64,000 nt of DNA, from positions 372,001-436,000 of the forward strand of contig NZ_CP051488.1 of the NCBI RefSeq assembly GCF_014490785.1. The letters run 5' to 3'. The stretch is from Kosakonia sp. SMBL-WEM22. GTDB lineage: Bacteria > Pseudomonadota > Gammaproteobacteria > Enterobacterales > Enterobacteriaceae. Under the pieces are notes generated by a model. The model was not told where the DNA came from. It saw only the letters and a program-made list of their open reading frames with translations, and made no database searches. Shown here piece after piece: positions 53,906-61,822 of this stretch. Positions within the stretch are counted from its first letter, which is position 1. Every line of letters starts with the position of its first letter. The translations under genes and the position numbers were made by a program.

Positions 53906-54654
53906 GCGAACAGCAACCCTTCAATACGGACCCCGCGCCGGCCCGAAAAAAATTCAGCTGGCGTCCCGGCCGCCGTTTCATCCTGGGAACGGCCGGCGGT
54001 GTGGCGCTGGCCGGCATTCTGGCGCTGGGCTACACCGCCTTCACGCTGGGCATCTCGAATCTCGACGAGCGCCTGACGCGTCTTGAATCGCAGGGCAGTA
54101 CCGTAGCCTCTGCTGAGACGGTCGCGGCCCTGCAGTCTGACGTGACCATGCTCAGCGCCGGTCTGCAGGACACGCGTAAAAATCTCGGCGAAGTGCAACA
54201 GCGGCTCAGCGCTGTTGCGAAACAGACCGGCAGCGATGACGCCGTGCGTCAGTCATTGCGAACCTTTCAGGACGCCCAACAGGGGCTGGAAACCCGCCTG
54301 AGTGCGCTCACTGAGCAGCTGACAGCGCTGAAAACACACCCCGCACCCGCCGCGCCTGTCGCCGCACCGGTTAAAAAAACTGAACCTGCGGCAAAAAAGC
54401 CCCGTCCCGCTGACACACGTCGTGCTGCTCCGTCCCTTCGCGTGGCCCGCACTGCGCCTTTTGTGCTGACGGGCGTGGAGACGCGGGGGAATGATTCCTG
54501 GGCGGCCATCGCGCCCCGGGGGTACAGCAGTCTGTCGCAGGTGGCTCTGGTCGGTACGGGCGAAACCGTGGCCGGCTGGACGCTGGTCAGTGCCGGTTAT
54601 GGTGAGGCGACGTTCAGGGTTAACGGCCGCCTGACCGTACTCAGGGCAGAATAA
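53902..54654 (+). CDS. Inner-membrane coiled-coil protein of the ICE transfer operon
   Basis: 250 residues. Cytoplasmic basic N-terminus, one TM at about 28-48 (FILGTAGGVALAGILALGYT), a long coiled coil (55-145: LDERLTRLESQ ... RLSAVAKQ ... LSALTEQLTAL), an Ala/Pro/Lys-rich linker, and a C-terminal beta domain (PFVLTGVETRGNDSWAAIAPRGYSSLSQVAL, in part). This recalls the PilP/TraK-like or SPOR-type periplasmic ends. Overlaps pilL by 4 bp. Specific function unknown. Confidence 0.75.
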   Translation: MSEQQPFNTDPAPARKKFSWRPGRRFILGTAGGVALAGILALGYTAFTLGISNLDERLTRLESQGSTVASAETVAALQSDVTMLSAGLQDTRKNLGEVQQRLSAVAKQTGSDDAVRQSLRTFQDAQQGLETRLSALTEQLTALKTHPAPAAPVAAPVKKTEPAAKKPRPADTRRAAPSLRVARTAPFVLTGVETRGNDSWAAIAPRGYSSLSQVALVGTGETVAGWTLVSAGYGEATFRVNGRLTVLRAE

Positions 54655-54665
54655 CGGAGCAAATG

Positions 54666-55388
54666 ATGAAACTGAAACATACCTTTTTAGCCGCCATGCT
54701 GCTGAGTTCCCTGACCCAGGCTGCGACCACATCAGGACAGACCGATGTCAGTCAGCAGACATCAACACAACGGGCGGACTCCGCACAACAAAGCCTGCAG
54801 CAGCAGGCCGGTCAGTGGGGACTCAGTGCCGACGATTATCAGCGGTATCAGCAGCTGATGAAGGGACCCCGCGGTATCCAGTCGCCAGGTCTCGATCCGC
54901 TTTCCACCCTCGGTATCGAGGCGCAGACGCCGGCAGAGCGCCGTAAGTTTGCGGAAAAGTGGGTGAAGGAAGAATTTGCCCGCACGCAAAAGGAGCTTGA
55001 TTTCCAGCGTGAGGTGAATGCAGCCTGGCAGCGTCTGTATCCGGGCGCACTGCCGGTCAATATGGGGAACGCCTCCGGCGTGGCGCACGACAGCGGCGGC
55101 CGGCTGGCACTGTTCGTCAGGTCAGAGGACTGCGCCACCTGCGACGCAAAACTGTCTGCCGTGCTGGCTGACAACCGGCCGGTGGACATCTATCTGGTCG
55201 ACAGCCAGGGCAGTGATGATGTGCTGCGCAGCTGGGCGCGGGACCATCACATTCCCGTGGAAAAGGTCCGCAAGCGTCAGGTCACGCTGAACCACGACGG
55301 CGGCCGGTGGCTGCGCTTTGGCAACGGCCTGATGCCGGTTTTACTGCAGCAGGCAGGAGACGGTAAATGGGTAATCGCAGCGTTCTGA
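54666..55388 (+). CDS. ICE protein, PFL_4693 (TIGR03759) family
   Basis: 240 residues with a Sec signal (MKLKHTFLAAMLLSSLTQA). Family features: GQWGLSADDYQRYQQLMKGP, RGIQSPGLDPLSTLGIEAQT and a C-terminal thioredoxin-like part with a Cys pair (RSEDCATCDAKLSAVL, C-A-T-C), then WARDHHIPVEKVRKRQVTLNH. Periplasmic; perhaps a redox or assembly factor of the conjugation channel. The second ATG is preferred (GGAGCAAATG-ATG). Overlaps the transglycosylase gene by 22 bp. Confidence 0.87.
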   Translation: MKLKHTFLAAMLLSSLTQAATTSGQTDVSQQTSTQRADSAQQSLQQQAGQWGLSADDYQRYQQLMKGPRGIQSPGLDPLSTLGIEAQTPAERRKFAEKWVKEEFARTQKELDFQREVNAAWQRLYPGALPVNMGNASGVAHDSGGRLALFVRSEDCATCDAKLSAVLADNRPVDIYLVDSQGSDDVLRSWARDHHIPVEKVRKRQVTLNHDGGRWLRFGNGLMPVLLQQAGDGKWVIAAF

Positions 55389-56002
55389 CCAGCGCACTGG
55401 CGCTGGGTGTACTGATGGCGGCCGTCTCTGACGGCCATGCTGACCAGACGGTGCCGGAGGGTTACGTCCGCGTGGCCATGGCGCACGGCGTGCCCCCGGA
55501 AGCGCTTTACTCGGTATCACTGAGCGAGTCTTCGCGCAAACTTCCCCGCGGCGTGCGGCCATGGCCCTGGACCATTAATGTGGCAGGCAAAGGGTATCGC
55601 TATGAGACGCGCCTGCAGGCCTGGCAGGCGCTGCAGGTCTTTATGACGCGTCACCCGCTTAAGCGCATCGATGTGGGTATTGCCCAGGTCAATCTGGGCT
55701 GGAACGGTCATCATTTTGCCTCGACGTGGGAGGCGTTTGACCCTTACACCAACCTGAACGCCGCCGCCACCATTCTGCGTGAGTGCTGGGCGCGTAAGCC
55801 CGGCAGCTGGCTGGATGCGGCCGGCTGCTACCACCATCCTGCAGGTGGTCAGCCTGCTGCACGTTACCGCGCCATTGTGAGCGGGCATCTGGCAAAAATC
55901 AGCCCTGCACCCCGTATTTCTGCGCCGGCAGCGGCAGCGCCCCGTTCGGTTGCTGCGCTCACCCCTGACCCAGGCTTCGTCTGGACTGAACCCGGGAGAT
56001 AA
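55367..56002 (+). CDS. Lytic transglycosylase of the ICE transfer system
   Basis: 211 residues, signal peptide to about residue 25. SLT fold: YSVSLSESSRKLPRGVRPWPWTINVAGKG places the catalytic Glu in the LSESS stretch; IDVGIAQVNLGWNGHHF and the later LNAAATILRECW complete it. It opens peptidoglycan for the conjugative apparatus (VirB1/PilT-like role). A Pro/Ala-rich tail follows. Start overlaps the previous gene. Confidence 0.88.
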   Translation: MGNRSVLTSALALGVLMAAVSDGHADQTVPEGYVRVAMAHGVPPEALYSVSLSESSRKLPRGVRPWPWTINVAGKGYRYETRLQAWQALQVFMTRHPLKRIDVGIAQVNLGWNGHHFASTWEAFDPYTNLNAAATILRECWARKPGSWLDAAGCYHHPAGGQPAARYRAIVSGHLAKISPAPRISAPAAAAPRSVAALTPDPGFVWTEPGR

Positions 56003-56007
56003 CCCTG

Positions 56008-56529
56008 ATGAAAACGCTGTCCTTACTGCTGTTTACCCTCCTTCCCCTGACCGGCCATGCTGAACTGAAAGTCATTGCTGATCTGGGCGGTGAAGATGCT
56101 GCGCCGTATTTTGAGGCCGTCAATAAACAGCCCGGCATGAGCACGGAAAACGACACCGCACCTTCACCCCCGTCACCTGTTCTTCAGGGCGAGGCCGCCA
56201 TGCTGCCGGTGTTCACGCCGGAGTTGCGCCCGGGCAGCATTCCCGACCGGCCACTGCAGTTGCCCGGCATCGGGGCGTTGTTTCTGATCGGGAATGATGC
56301 CCTGTCCCGTGACTGGCTGAAGGCGAATGCCGGCGCACTGGCTGAACAGCATGCGGCCGGGATGATAGTCAACGTCACAGACATGGCTGCCGTGCGCGAG
56401 CTGCGCGAGCTGGCACCCGGTGTCAGCCTGGCCCCGGCTTCCGGCAGCGAGCTGGCCCGTCGACTGCAGATTGCGCATTATCCGGTACTTATCACCGATA
56501 CCGGCCTGACGCAGCAGGTGAGGCCGTAA
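56008..56529 (+). CDS. ICE protein, PFL_4695 (TIGR03765) family
   Basis: 173 residues with a signal peptide (MKTLSLLLFTLLPLTGHA). LKVIADLGGEDAAPYFEAVN and the second half (PLQLPGIGALFLIGNDALSRDWLKANAG ... GMIVNVTDMAAVRELRELAPG, in parts) match the TIGR03765 family. Periplasmic, function unknown, constant in this operon. Stop and next start share the A of TAATGG. Confidence 0.87.
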   Translation: MKTLSLLLFTLLPLTGHAELKVIADLGGEDAAPYFEAVNKQPGMSTENDTAPSPPSPVLQGEAAMLPVFTPELRPGSIPDRPLQLPGIGALFLIGNDALSRDWLKANAGALAEQHAAGMIVNVTDMAAVRELRELAPGVSLAPASGSELARRLQIAHYPVLITDTGLTQQVRP

Positions 56530-57101
56530 TGGTGGCGACACCGCTCAACGGTCTGCTGACAGGACACCCCGCAGGGATTGCCATGCTGGCCATCCTCTTC
56601 CTGGTGGTGATGGCCTTTCTCAACCTGCGCCGGCGGCAGAACGCCAGCGCCCGCCGTCACCGGCGATACCGGGCAACGGCCGGTCGGGTACTGGATACAC
56701 TGACCCGCCTGCCGGGAGATGCACAGCGCCTGACCTATCTGCGCAAAATCAGCCCGTATGTCTTTGAAGAGCTGTTGCTCTCTGCCTTTGAACGCCAGGG
56801 GCTGATCGTGGTGCGCAATGCCTCATACAGCGGTGACGGCGGCCTTGATGGCCAGGTCATCATCGACGGTGAGCACTGGCTTATCCAGGCCAAACGGTAC
56901 AGCCGTGCTGTTTCCCCTGCACATGTTGAGGACTTCGACCGGCTTCTTCTGCAGACCGGCCGCCGGGGGCTGTTTATCCACACGGGGCGCACCGGAAAAA
57001 TGAGCCGCACCATTCACACGGCGTCACCGCGCCTGCGCATCATCAGCGGGCAACGCCTGCTGGCCATTATCGCCGGGCAGGACGTCCGGCAGTACCTCTG
57101 A
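56529..57101 (+). CDS. Membrane-anchored Mrr-type restriction-endonuclease-like protein
   Basis: 190 residues. One TM at about 17-34 (IAMLAILFLVVMAFLNL), then a basic stretch and an Mrr_cat domain: ISPYVFEELLLSAFERQGLIV (conserved F-E-x-x), SYSGDGGLDGQVIIDGEHWLIQAKRY with the PD-(D/E)xK set D ... Q-x-K, and GLFIHTGRTGKM. So a nuclease domain facing the cytoplasm, tethered to the membrane within the transfer operon. Possible roles: DNA processing for transfer, or defence against incoming DNA; unproven. Start overlaps the previous stop (TAATGG). Confidence 0.82.
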   Translation: MVATPLNGLLTGHPAGIAMLAILFLVVMAFLNLRRRQNASARRHRRYRATAGRVLDTLTRLPGDAQRLTYLRKISPYVFEELLLSAFERQGLIVVRNASYSGDGGLDGQVIIDGEHWLIQAKRYSRAVSPAHVEDFDRLLLQTGRRGLFIHTGRTGKMSRTIHTASPRLRIISGQRLLAIIAGQDVRQYL

Positions 57102-57111
57102 GGAATCATTT

Positions 57112-57600
57112 ATGCACATCATCCTGAACAGCCTGCGTTACGCGTTGTGGCTTCTGTTCTGTTTATTCCGTCATGCCGTGTTCCTGCCTGCCGCTTTCGG
57201 CGGTGTAATTCTGCTCGCCTGGCTCGTCTTCGGTCATCCGGTCAGTGACCTTAACGACCAGCTGCAGAAGGAGGCAACGGCATGGCGCACCGCGCCGCCC
57301 GGACACTACATGTGGGAGGAATGCCCGGCACCTGATAATGCGGCTCCGCCTGAAGCAAAGCCGGCGGCCTGCACCGCCACTGCTGTCACCACAGAAACCG
57401 CGGCGAACAATTACCTGCGGTCATTGCGGGCCGTATGGATTGTTTTTCTCTTTCTGTCGAATGTTCTGTATGTGCTCTGGCGCTTACTGGCGAATGCCCT
57501 GCATTACCACTGTCTGCCCCGCAGGGAAGCCGGCTCCGCAAAGGGGACGTATACCCGCAGGGCCGACGGTAAAATCATAAAGGAGACAGACGATGAGTAA
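57112..57600 (+). CDS. Two-TM membrane protein of the ICE transfer operon
   Basis: 162 residues. TM at about 10-45 (LWLLFCLFRHAVFLPAAFGG VILLAWLVFG region) and another at 108-128 (AVWIVFLFLSNVLYVLWRLL), with a soluble loop carrying two Cys (EECPAP, AACTATA) between. Its C-terminus is charged and cytoplasmic. Sits just before traD with an 8-bp overlap. No named family recalled. Confidence 0.7.
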   Translation: MHIILNSLRYALWLLFCLFRHAVFLPAAFGGVILLAWLVFGHPVSDLNDQLQKEATAWRTAPPGHYMWEECPAPDNAAPPEAKPAACTATAVTTETAANNYLRSLRAVWIVFLFLSNVLYVLWRLLANALHYHCLPRREAGSAKGTYTRRADGKIIKETDDE

Positions 57601-59692
57601 CCGATACGTTATTGAAGCCCTGCTGCGTCCGGCCGTTGAGCTGAATACCGCCGTGGTGTCGGGCATGGCGGCGTATGTGTGTGTCCAGGCCCCGTGGGCT
57701 GTCGCCCTGGCTCCGTCTGTCAGCTATGTCACTGCCGCCGGGTTTGCAGCGCTGGCCGTCACCCGCACCCATCAGGGAATGAAGATTATTCGTTACCGAC
57801 GGAATCTCCGTCGCCTGCCGCGCTATGTCATGAGCACTAAACAGATCCCCGTCAGCCATCGTCGTCTGTTTCTCGGGCGGGGTTTCCGCTGGACCCAGAA
57901 ACACACCCAGCGCCTGCAGGATACGCTGCGCCCGGAAGTGGCCCGTTACCTGCAGCCAAACCGCTTTTATCTGGGGGCGCGTCAGCTCGAAATGATGACA
58001 GAGCATCGTCTGCCCTGGCTGGGCAAGCTGCTGAGCGCCGATACGCCGCTGAACCCGGTGCGGCCGTTACCGGCGGTGGGCGGAAACCCGGCGCTGCACG
58101 GCATCGAGCCCGACGAAAAAGACGTCACCCTGGCTCTGGGGGAGCGCGTTGGTCATACGGTGGTGTACGGCACCACGCGCGTCGGGAAGACCCGGCTGGC
58201 CGAGCTGCTGGTCACCCAGGATATCCGGCGGGGTGAGGTCACCATCGTGTTTGATCCGAAAGGCGACGCAGACCTGATGAAACGCGTCTGGGCAGAGGCC
58301 CACCGGGCCGGGCGCGGGGATGAGCTGTATATCTTTCATCTCGGCTGGCCTGAAATTTCGGCCCGTTATAATGCCGTCGGGCGTTTTGGTCGCGTGTCAG
58401 AGGTGGCGTCCCGCGTGGCCGGTCAGTTGTCGGGTGAGGGGAACAGCGCGGCATTCCGTGAATTTGCGTGGCGGTTCGTCAACATCATCGCCCGTGCGCT
58501 GGTCGCCCTGGGTGAGCGCCCTGACTACACGCTGATTATGCGTTACGTGAACAATATCGCCGATCTCTATATCCGCTATGCGGAAAAAATCATCCAGGCG
58601 CAGCTGCCCTCTCTGCAGACGCAGATTGAGAATAATCAGCAGGTGTTGGGCGAGGATGACGTGCCCCGCAACATGCAGGGGCAGCCGGACGCCTTACGCA
58701 TCTGGGCCATCGAGGTTGCCCTGAGTTCAGAAGAAGGCAAGAAGCTCTATGATCCGATTCTCGACGGGCTGCGCTCAGCAGTGCGTTATGACCGCACTTA
58801 CTTTGACAAAATCGTGGCGTCGCTGCTGCCGTTGCTGGAAAAACTGACCACCGGCAAGACCGCCGAGCTGCTGTCGCCGGATTATCAGGACATTGACGAC
58901 ACGCGGCCGATTTTTGACTGGGAACAGATCATCCGTAAAAAAGCCGTGGTGTATGTGGGGCTTGATGCGCTCAGTGACAGTGAAGTGGCGAGCGCGGTCG
59001 GTAACTCCATGTTCGCCGATCTGGTGAGTGTGGCCGGGCACATTTATAAGCACGGTATCAATGCTGGCCTGCCTGGCGGGAAAGAAGGGAAGTCCCTGAT
59101 TAACCTTCACTGCGATGAGTTTAACGAGCTGATGGGCGATGAGTTTATCCCGCTCATCAACAAAGGTGGCGGTGCCGGCATGCAGGTGACGGCCTATACC
59201 CAGACGTCTTCTGATATTGAGGCCCGCATCGGGAATGCGGCCAAGACGGCTCAGGTACAGGGTAACTTTAACAACCTGATTATGCTGCGCGTCAGGGAGA
59301 ACCGCACCGCCGAACTGCTGACCACGCAGCTGCCGCAGGTGGAGATTTACACCAAAACGCTGGTCTCCGGGCACCAGGACACGGCCGATGTCAACGCAGA
59401 CCAGGACTTCACCTCCAGCACCCAGGACCGCGTCGGGACGGTAAAAGTCCCGCTGCTGGAGCCGGCTGATATCGTGACGCTGCCGAAAGGGCAGGCGTTT
59501 GCCCTGCTGGAAGGCGGGCAGCTGTGGAAAATCCGCATGCCGCTGCCTGCCGGGGATGCTGATGATGTGCTGATGCCGGAAAGTATTGAGAAAATAGCGG
59601 AGGAGATGCGGCGCAGCTATCACAGCGGCGAATCCTGGTGGCGGGACGGTCCGGCCCTGAACGTGCCGGTCACAGGAGGGGAGAATGGCTGA
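57593..59692 (+). CDS. traD: Conjugative coupling factor TraD (SXT/PFGI-1 type, TIGR03743)
   Basis: 699 residues. Two N-terminal membrane segments (about 20-65), DUF-type linker, then the VirD4/TraD ATPase: Walker A GTTRVGKT at 193-200 (Lys199), FDPKGDADLMKRVW, Walker B LINLHCDEFNELMG, and the later TQTSSDIEARIGNAAKTAQVQGNFNN motif (in part). It couples the relaxosome to the secretion channel and pumps DNA. Overlaps both neighbours. Its presence marks a once-conjugative element. Confidence 0.93.
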   Translation: MSNRYVIEALLRPAVELNTAVVSGMAAYVCVQAPWAVALAPSVSYVTAAGFAALAVTRTHQGMKIIRYRRNLRRLPRYVMSTKQIPVSHRRLFLGRGFRWTQKHTQRLQDTLRPEVARYLQPNRFYLGARQLEMMTEHRLPWLGKLLSADTPLNPVRPLPAVGGNPALHGIEPDEKDVTLALGERVGHTVVYGTTRVGKTRLAELLVTQDIRRGEVTIVFDPKGDADLMKRVWAEAHRAGRGDELYIFHLGWPEISARYNAVGRFGRVSEVASRVAGQLSGEGNSAAFREFAWRFVNIIARALVALGERPDYTLIMRYVNNIADLYIRYAEKIIQAQLPSLQTQIENNQQVLGEDDVPRNMQGQPDALRIWAIEVALSSEEGKKLYDPILDGLRSAVRYDRTYFDKIVASLLPLLEKLTTGKTAELLSPDYQDIDDTRPIFDWEQIIRKKAVVYVGLDALSDSEVASAVGNSMFADLVSVAGHIYKHGINAGLPGGKEGKSLINLHCDEFNELMGDEFIPLINKGGGAGMQVTAYTQTSSDIEARIGNAAKTAQVQGNFNNLIMLRVRENRTAELLTTQLPQVEIYTKTLVSGHQDTADVNADQDFTSSTQDRVGTVKVPLLEPADIVTLPKGQAFALLEGGQLWKIRMPLPAGDADDVLMPESIEKIAEEMRRSYHSGESWWRDGPALNVPVTGGENG

Positions 59693-60443
59693 GGTAAAAC
59701 GTCCCCCACAGCAGCAGACGCTGCCGGAGCGCAAACACGGCATGCTGTATAACCTGCTCTGGGGCTGGCCATGGGCCCTGGTGGGCGTGGTGCTGTCCTC
59801 GCTGCTGCTGAGCCTGCTGATTGAATATATCGGCATCGCCTTCTTCTGGCCGGAAGCCGGGGCGGCGCACAGTGAAGCGGTCATGAACACCGAGCTGGGG
59901 TGGCTGTCCACAGAGTTCACCCGCAGCCTGCTGCTGTCTGATCCATCGGTGACGGTTGTGCGCTGGGTGAGTACCGCCTATCAGTGGGCCTTTGTGGACA
60001 GTGGCTTCCTGGACTGGGTCCGGCAGCAGTATGCACACCAGATGCACAGTGACAATGCCGTCACCCGGGAAATCAACAGCTGGAGCGGCTGGCTTGCCGG
60101 CTACCTGCGTGAATATCTGCTGGCTACGGTATGGATAAGCATTATCACCCTGGTACGCGTCACCATCCTGGTGCTGTCCGTGCCGCTGTTTGTGCTGGTC
60201 GTGGTGGTAGCGCTGGTTGAGGGGCTGGGGCGGCGTGATCTACGGCGTTACGGGGCGGGGTATGAAAGTTCGTTTGTCTATCACCATGCCAAAAAGATGG
60301 TCAGACAGGCCGCTGTGGTGCCTGCCATGCTGTACCTTTCCTGGCCCACGGCAGTCTACCCCAATCTGCTGTTGTTGCCGGCGGCTGTCCTGCTGGGGAT
60401 CGCCGTGACCGTGACCACGGCTTCGTTCAAGAAATATATATGA
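59685..60443 (+). CDS. ICE membrane protein, PFL_4697 (TIGR03747/DUF4400) family
   Basis: 252 residues with about four TM segments: 22-50 (WPWALVGVVLSSLLLSLLIE), two adjacent around 140-180 (ATVWISIITLVRVTILVLSV PLFVLVVVVALV region), and 200-240. The VEGLGRRDLRRYGAGYESSFVYHHAKKM stretch (in part) is the DUF4400 signature. Constant neighbour of TraD in this ICE class and probably its partner. Last recognisable transfer gene before the IS110 insertion. Confidence 0.88.
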   Translation: MAEVKRPPQQQTLPERKHGMLYNLLWGWPWALVGVVLSSLLLSLLIEYIGIAFFWPEAGAAHSEAVMNTELGWLSTEFTRSLLLSDPSVTVVRWVSTAYQWAFVDSGFLDWVRQQYAHQMHSDNAVTREINSWSGWLAGYLREYLLATVWISIITLVRVTILVLSVPLFVLVVVVALVEGLGRRDLRRYGAGYESSFVYHHAKKMVRQAAVVPAMLYLSWPTAVYPNLLLLPAAVLLGIAVTVTTASFKKYI

Positions 60444-60556
60444 GCGCCTCCCGTTTGCCAGGTTTTGTACTTCATGACGGACAGGACGATTGCGGCTATA
60501 TATCCGGTCTTTATGCAGCTGCGAAAGCGGCTGCTGACCCTAATGAAATCCGCTGA
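60440..60556 (+). pseudogene. Possible truncated ICE gene start
   Basis: ATGA overlap with the previous gene opens a 38-codon frame, MSASRLPGFVLHDGQDDCGY then ISGLYAAAKAAADPNEIR and TGA. The tight coupling suggests a real start whose remainder has been cut by the nearby insertion element. Unrecognised; low confidence. Confidence 0.35.
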
Positions 60557-60705
60557 CCCACACCTCAATTATCTCTGCGAACCCGGAGTTCGGTACTTCT
60601 TTCAGGTTTGGTGAGTCCCGGTCTGACCTGTTCTGTCATTACATACACTGCCTGTGCAACCTGTTGACGTTCTGCTTATACACTGTGGTTTCGTAATGTA
60701 AGTGC
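60557..60705 (-). ncRNA. Non-coding end of the IS110 element, candidate bridge RNA region
   Basis: The 149 bp downstream of the transposase stop carry no frame but fold, for example CGAAC-CCGGA-GTTCG (about 60579). IS110-family elements encode a bridge RNA in one non-coding end that pairs donor and target DNA; in the IS1111-like half of the family this is the end downstream of the transposase. Exact element ends and RNA limits cannot be set, since IS110 elements often lack terminal inverted repeats and target duplications. Confidence 0.35.
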
Positions 60706-61716
60706 TCAGTCAGGAGCAACTTCCTTTCGATAGGGCCTGCCGTGCGCCAGCACAGCCCATATGATTCGTGCCATTTTGTTGGCCAGCGCTACGGAGGCGA
60801 CGTTTATCGGACGCCGCTTCAGCAGGTTGGTGACCCAGTCCCCCGGCTCACGGGCATTCTGTATGACGCTGTGAGCTCCGTTGACCAGCAGTTTTCGCAG
60901 ATACTTATCGCCTCGCTTACTAATTCCCAGCAGTTGGATCTTTCCGCCTGTTCCGGTCTGCCTTGGGACTAGCCCCACCCAGCCAGCAAACTCACGGCCT
61001 GAACGGAAGACGTCCGCATTACCCATTGATGCAACCGCAGCGGTGGCGGTCAATAGCCCTACGCCGGGGATTTCGCTTATGGCTTTTACGCCGGGATCAT
61101 TTTTGCTCAGTTCGCGTATTCGTCTTTCGATGTCCGTAATACGAGAGTCAGTTCGTTCCACTTCGCCCAGCTGTTCGCGCAGACTGTCTATGAGCACAGC
61201 CGGTAACCGTCCGTACAGGCGAGCAAGAATATCAGGGACATTTTTGATGAGGCTGGCATGCCCTGTACGCATCACCTCGCCATATTCAGCAAGTAAACCG
61301 TGTAAAGCGTTGGTTTGCATCAACCGAAACTTTATCAGCTGTGAGCGTATCCGGTGCAGAGCCAGCATGGCCTGCTGCTGCTCGGTTTTTATCGCCACCG
61401 CTTTGCCCGGTTGTTGGACCGCCCGCCAGATAGCCTGCGCGTCAGCGATGTCATTCTTGTTACGGATATTGAAGGCTTTAACGAATTCGCCTGGCATCAG
61501 TTTCACCTGATGGCCGAGCCTGCTCAGCTGCCGGGCCCAGTGATGTGCGCCGCCACAGGCTTCCATACCAATAATGCAGGGAGAGCGGTTAGTGAAAAAT
61601 TCAAGAAATTTGTCACGCTTCAGGGCCTTGTTGAAAATTTCTCCTGTATCTGTGTTTATAAAGTGAACCTGCATCACGTTTTTGGCTATGTCGACACCGA
61701 CTGGCATAAGTTTCAT
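60706..61716 (-). CDS. IS110-family transposase (DEDD RuvC-type)
   Basis: 336 residues. N-terminal DEDD domain: VGVDIAKNVMQVHF (Asp9), CIIGMEACGGAHHWARQL (Glu), NKNDIADAQAIWRAV (two Asp). C-terminal Tnp_20 domain: ISEIPGVGLLTATAAVASMG and REFAGWVGLVPRQTGTGGK ... GISKRGDKYLRKLLVNGA with the catalytic serine. Frame intact, so the element may be active. It interrupts the ICE transfer region. An ATGAAA start follows ATCCAAA on the minus strand; RBS weak. Confidence 0.95.
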   Translation of the reverse strand: MKLMPVGVDIAKNVMQVHFINTDTGEIFNKALKRDKFLEFFTNRSPCIIGMEACGGAHHWARQLSRLGHQVKLMPGEFVKAFNIRNKNDIADAQAIWRAVQQPGKAVAIKTEQQQAMLALHRIRSQLIKFRLMQTNALHGLLAEYGEVMRTGHASLIKNVPDILARLYGRLPAVLIDSLREQLGEVERTDSRITDIERRIRELSKNDPGVKAISEIPGVGLLTATAAVASMGNADVFRSGREFAGWVGLVPRQTGTGGKIQLLGISKRGDKYLRKLLVNGAHSVIQNAREPGDWVTNLLKRRPINVASVALANKMARIIWAVLAHGRPYRKEVAPD

Positions 61717-61822
61717 TTTGGATTACTCCATATGATTCAGCAAGTTGGAAAATGTCTTATAAACAGCATCATAACAGGGAGCAGATAAATTTTTCCCTGC
61801 CGGCAATACGCTAGCGCATTAC

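Noticed and set aside
58775..59920. 381-codon minus-strand frame over traD
   Set aside because: Antisense shadow of the intact traD and PFL_4697 genes.
60881..61510. 209-codon plus-strand frame over the IS110 transposase
   Set aside because: Antisense to a full-length transposase with all catalytic motifs.
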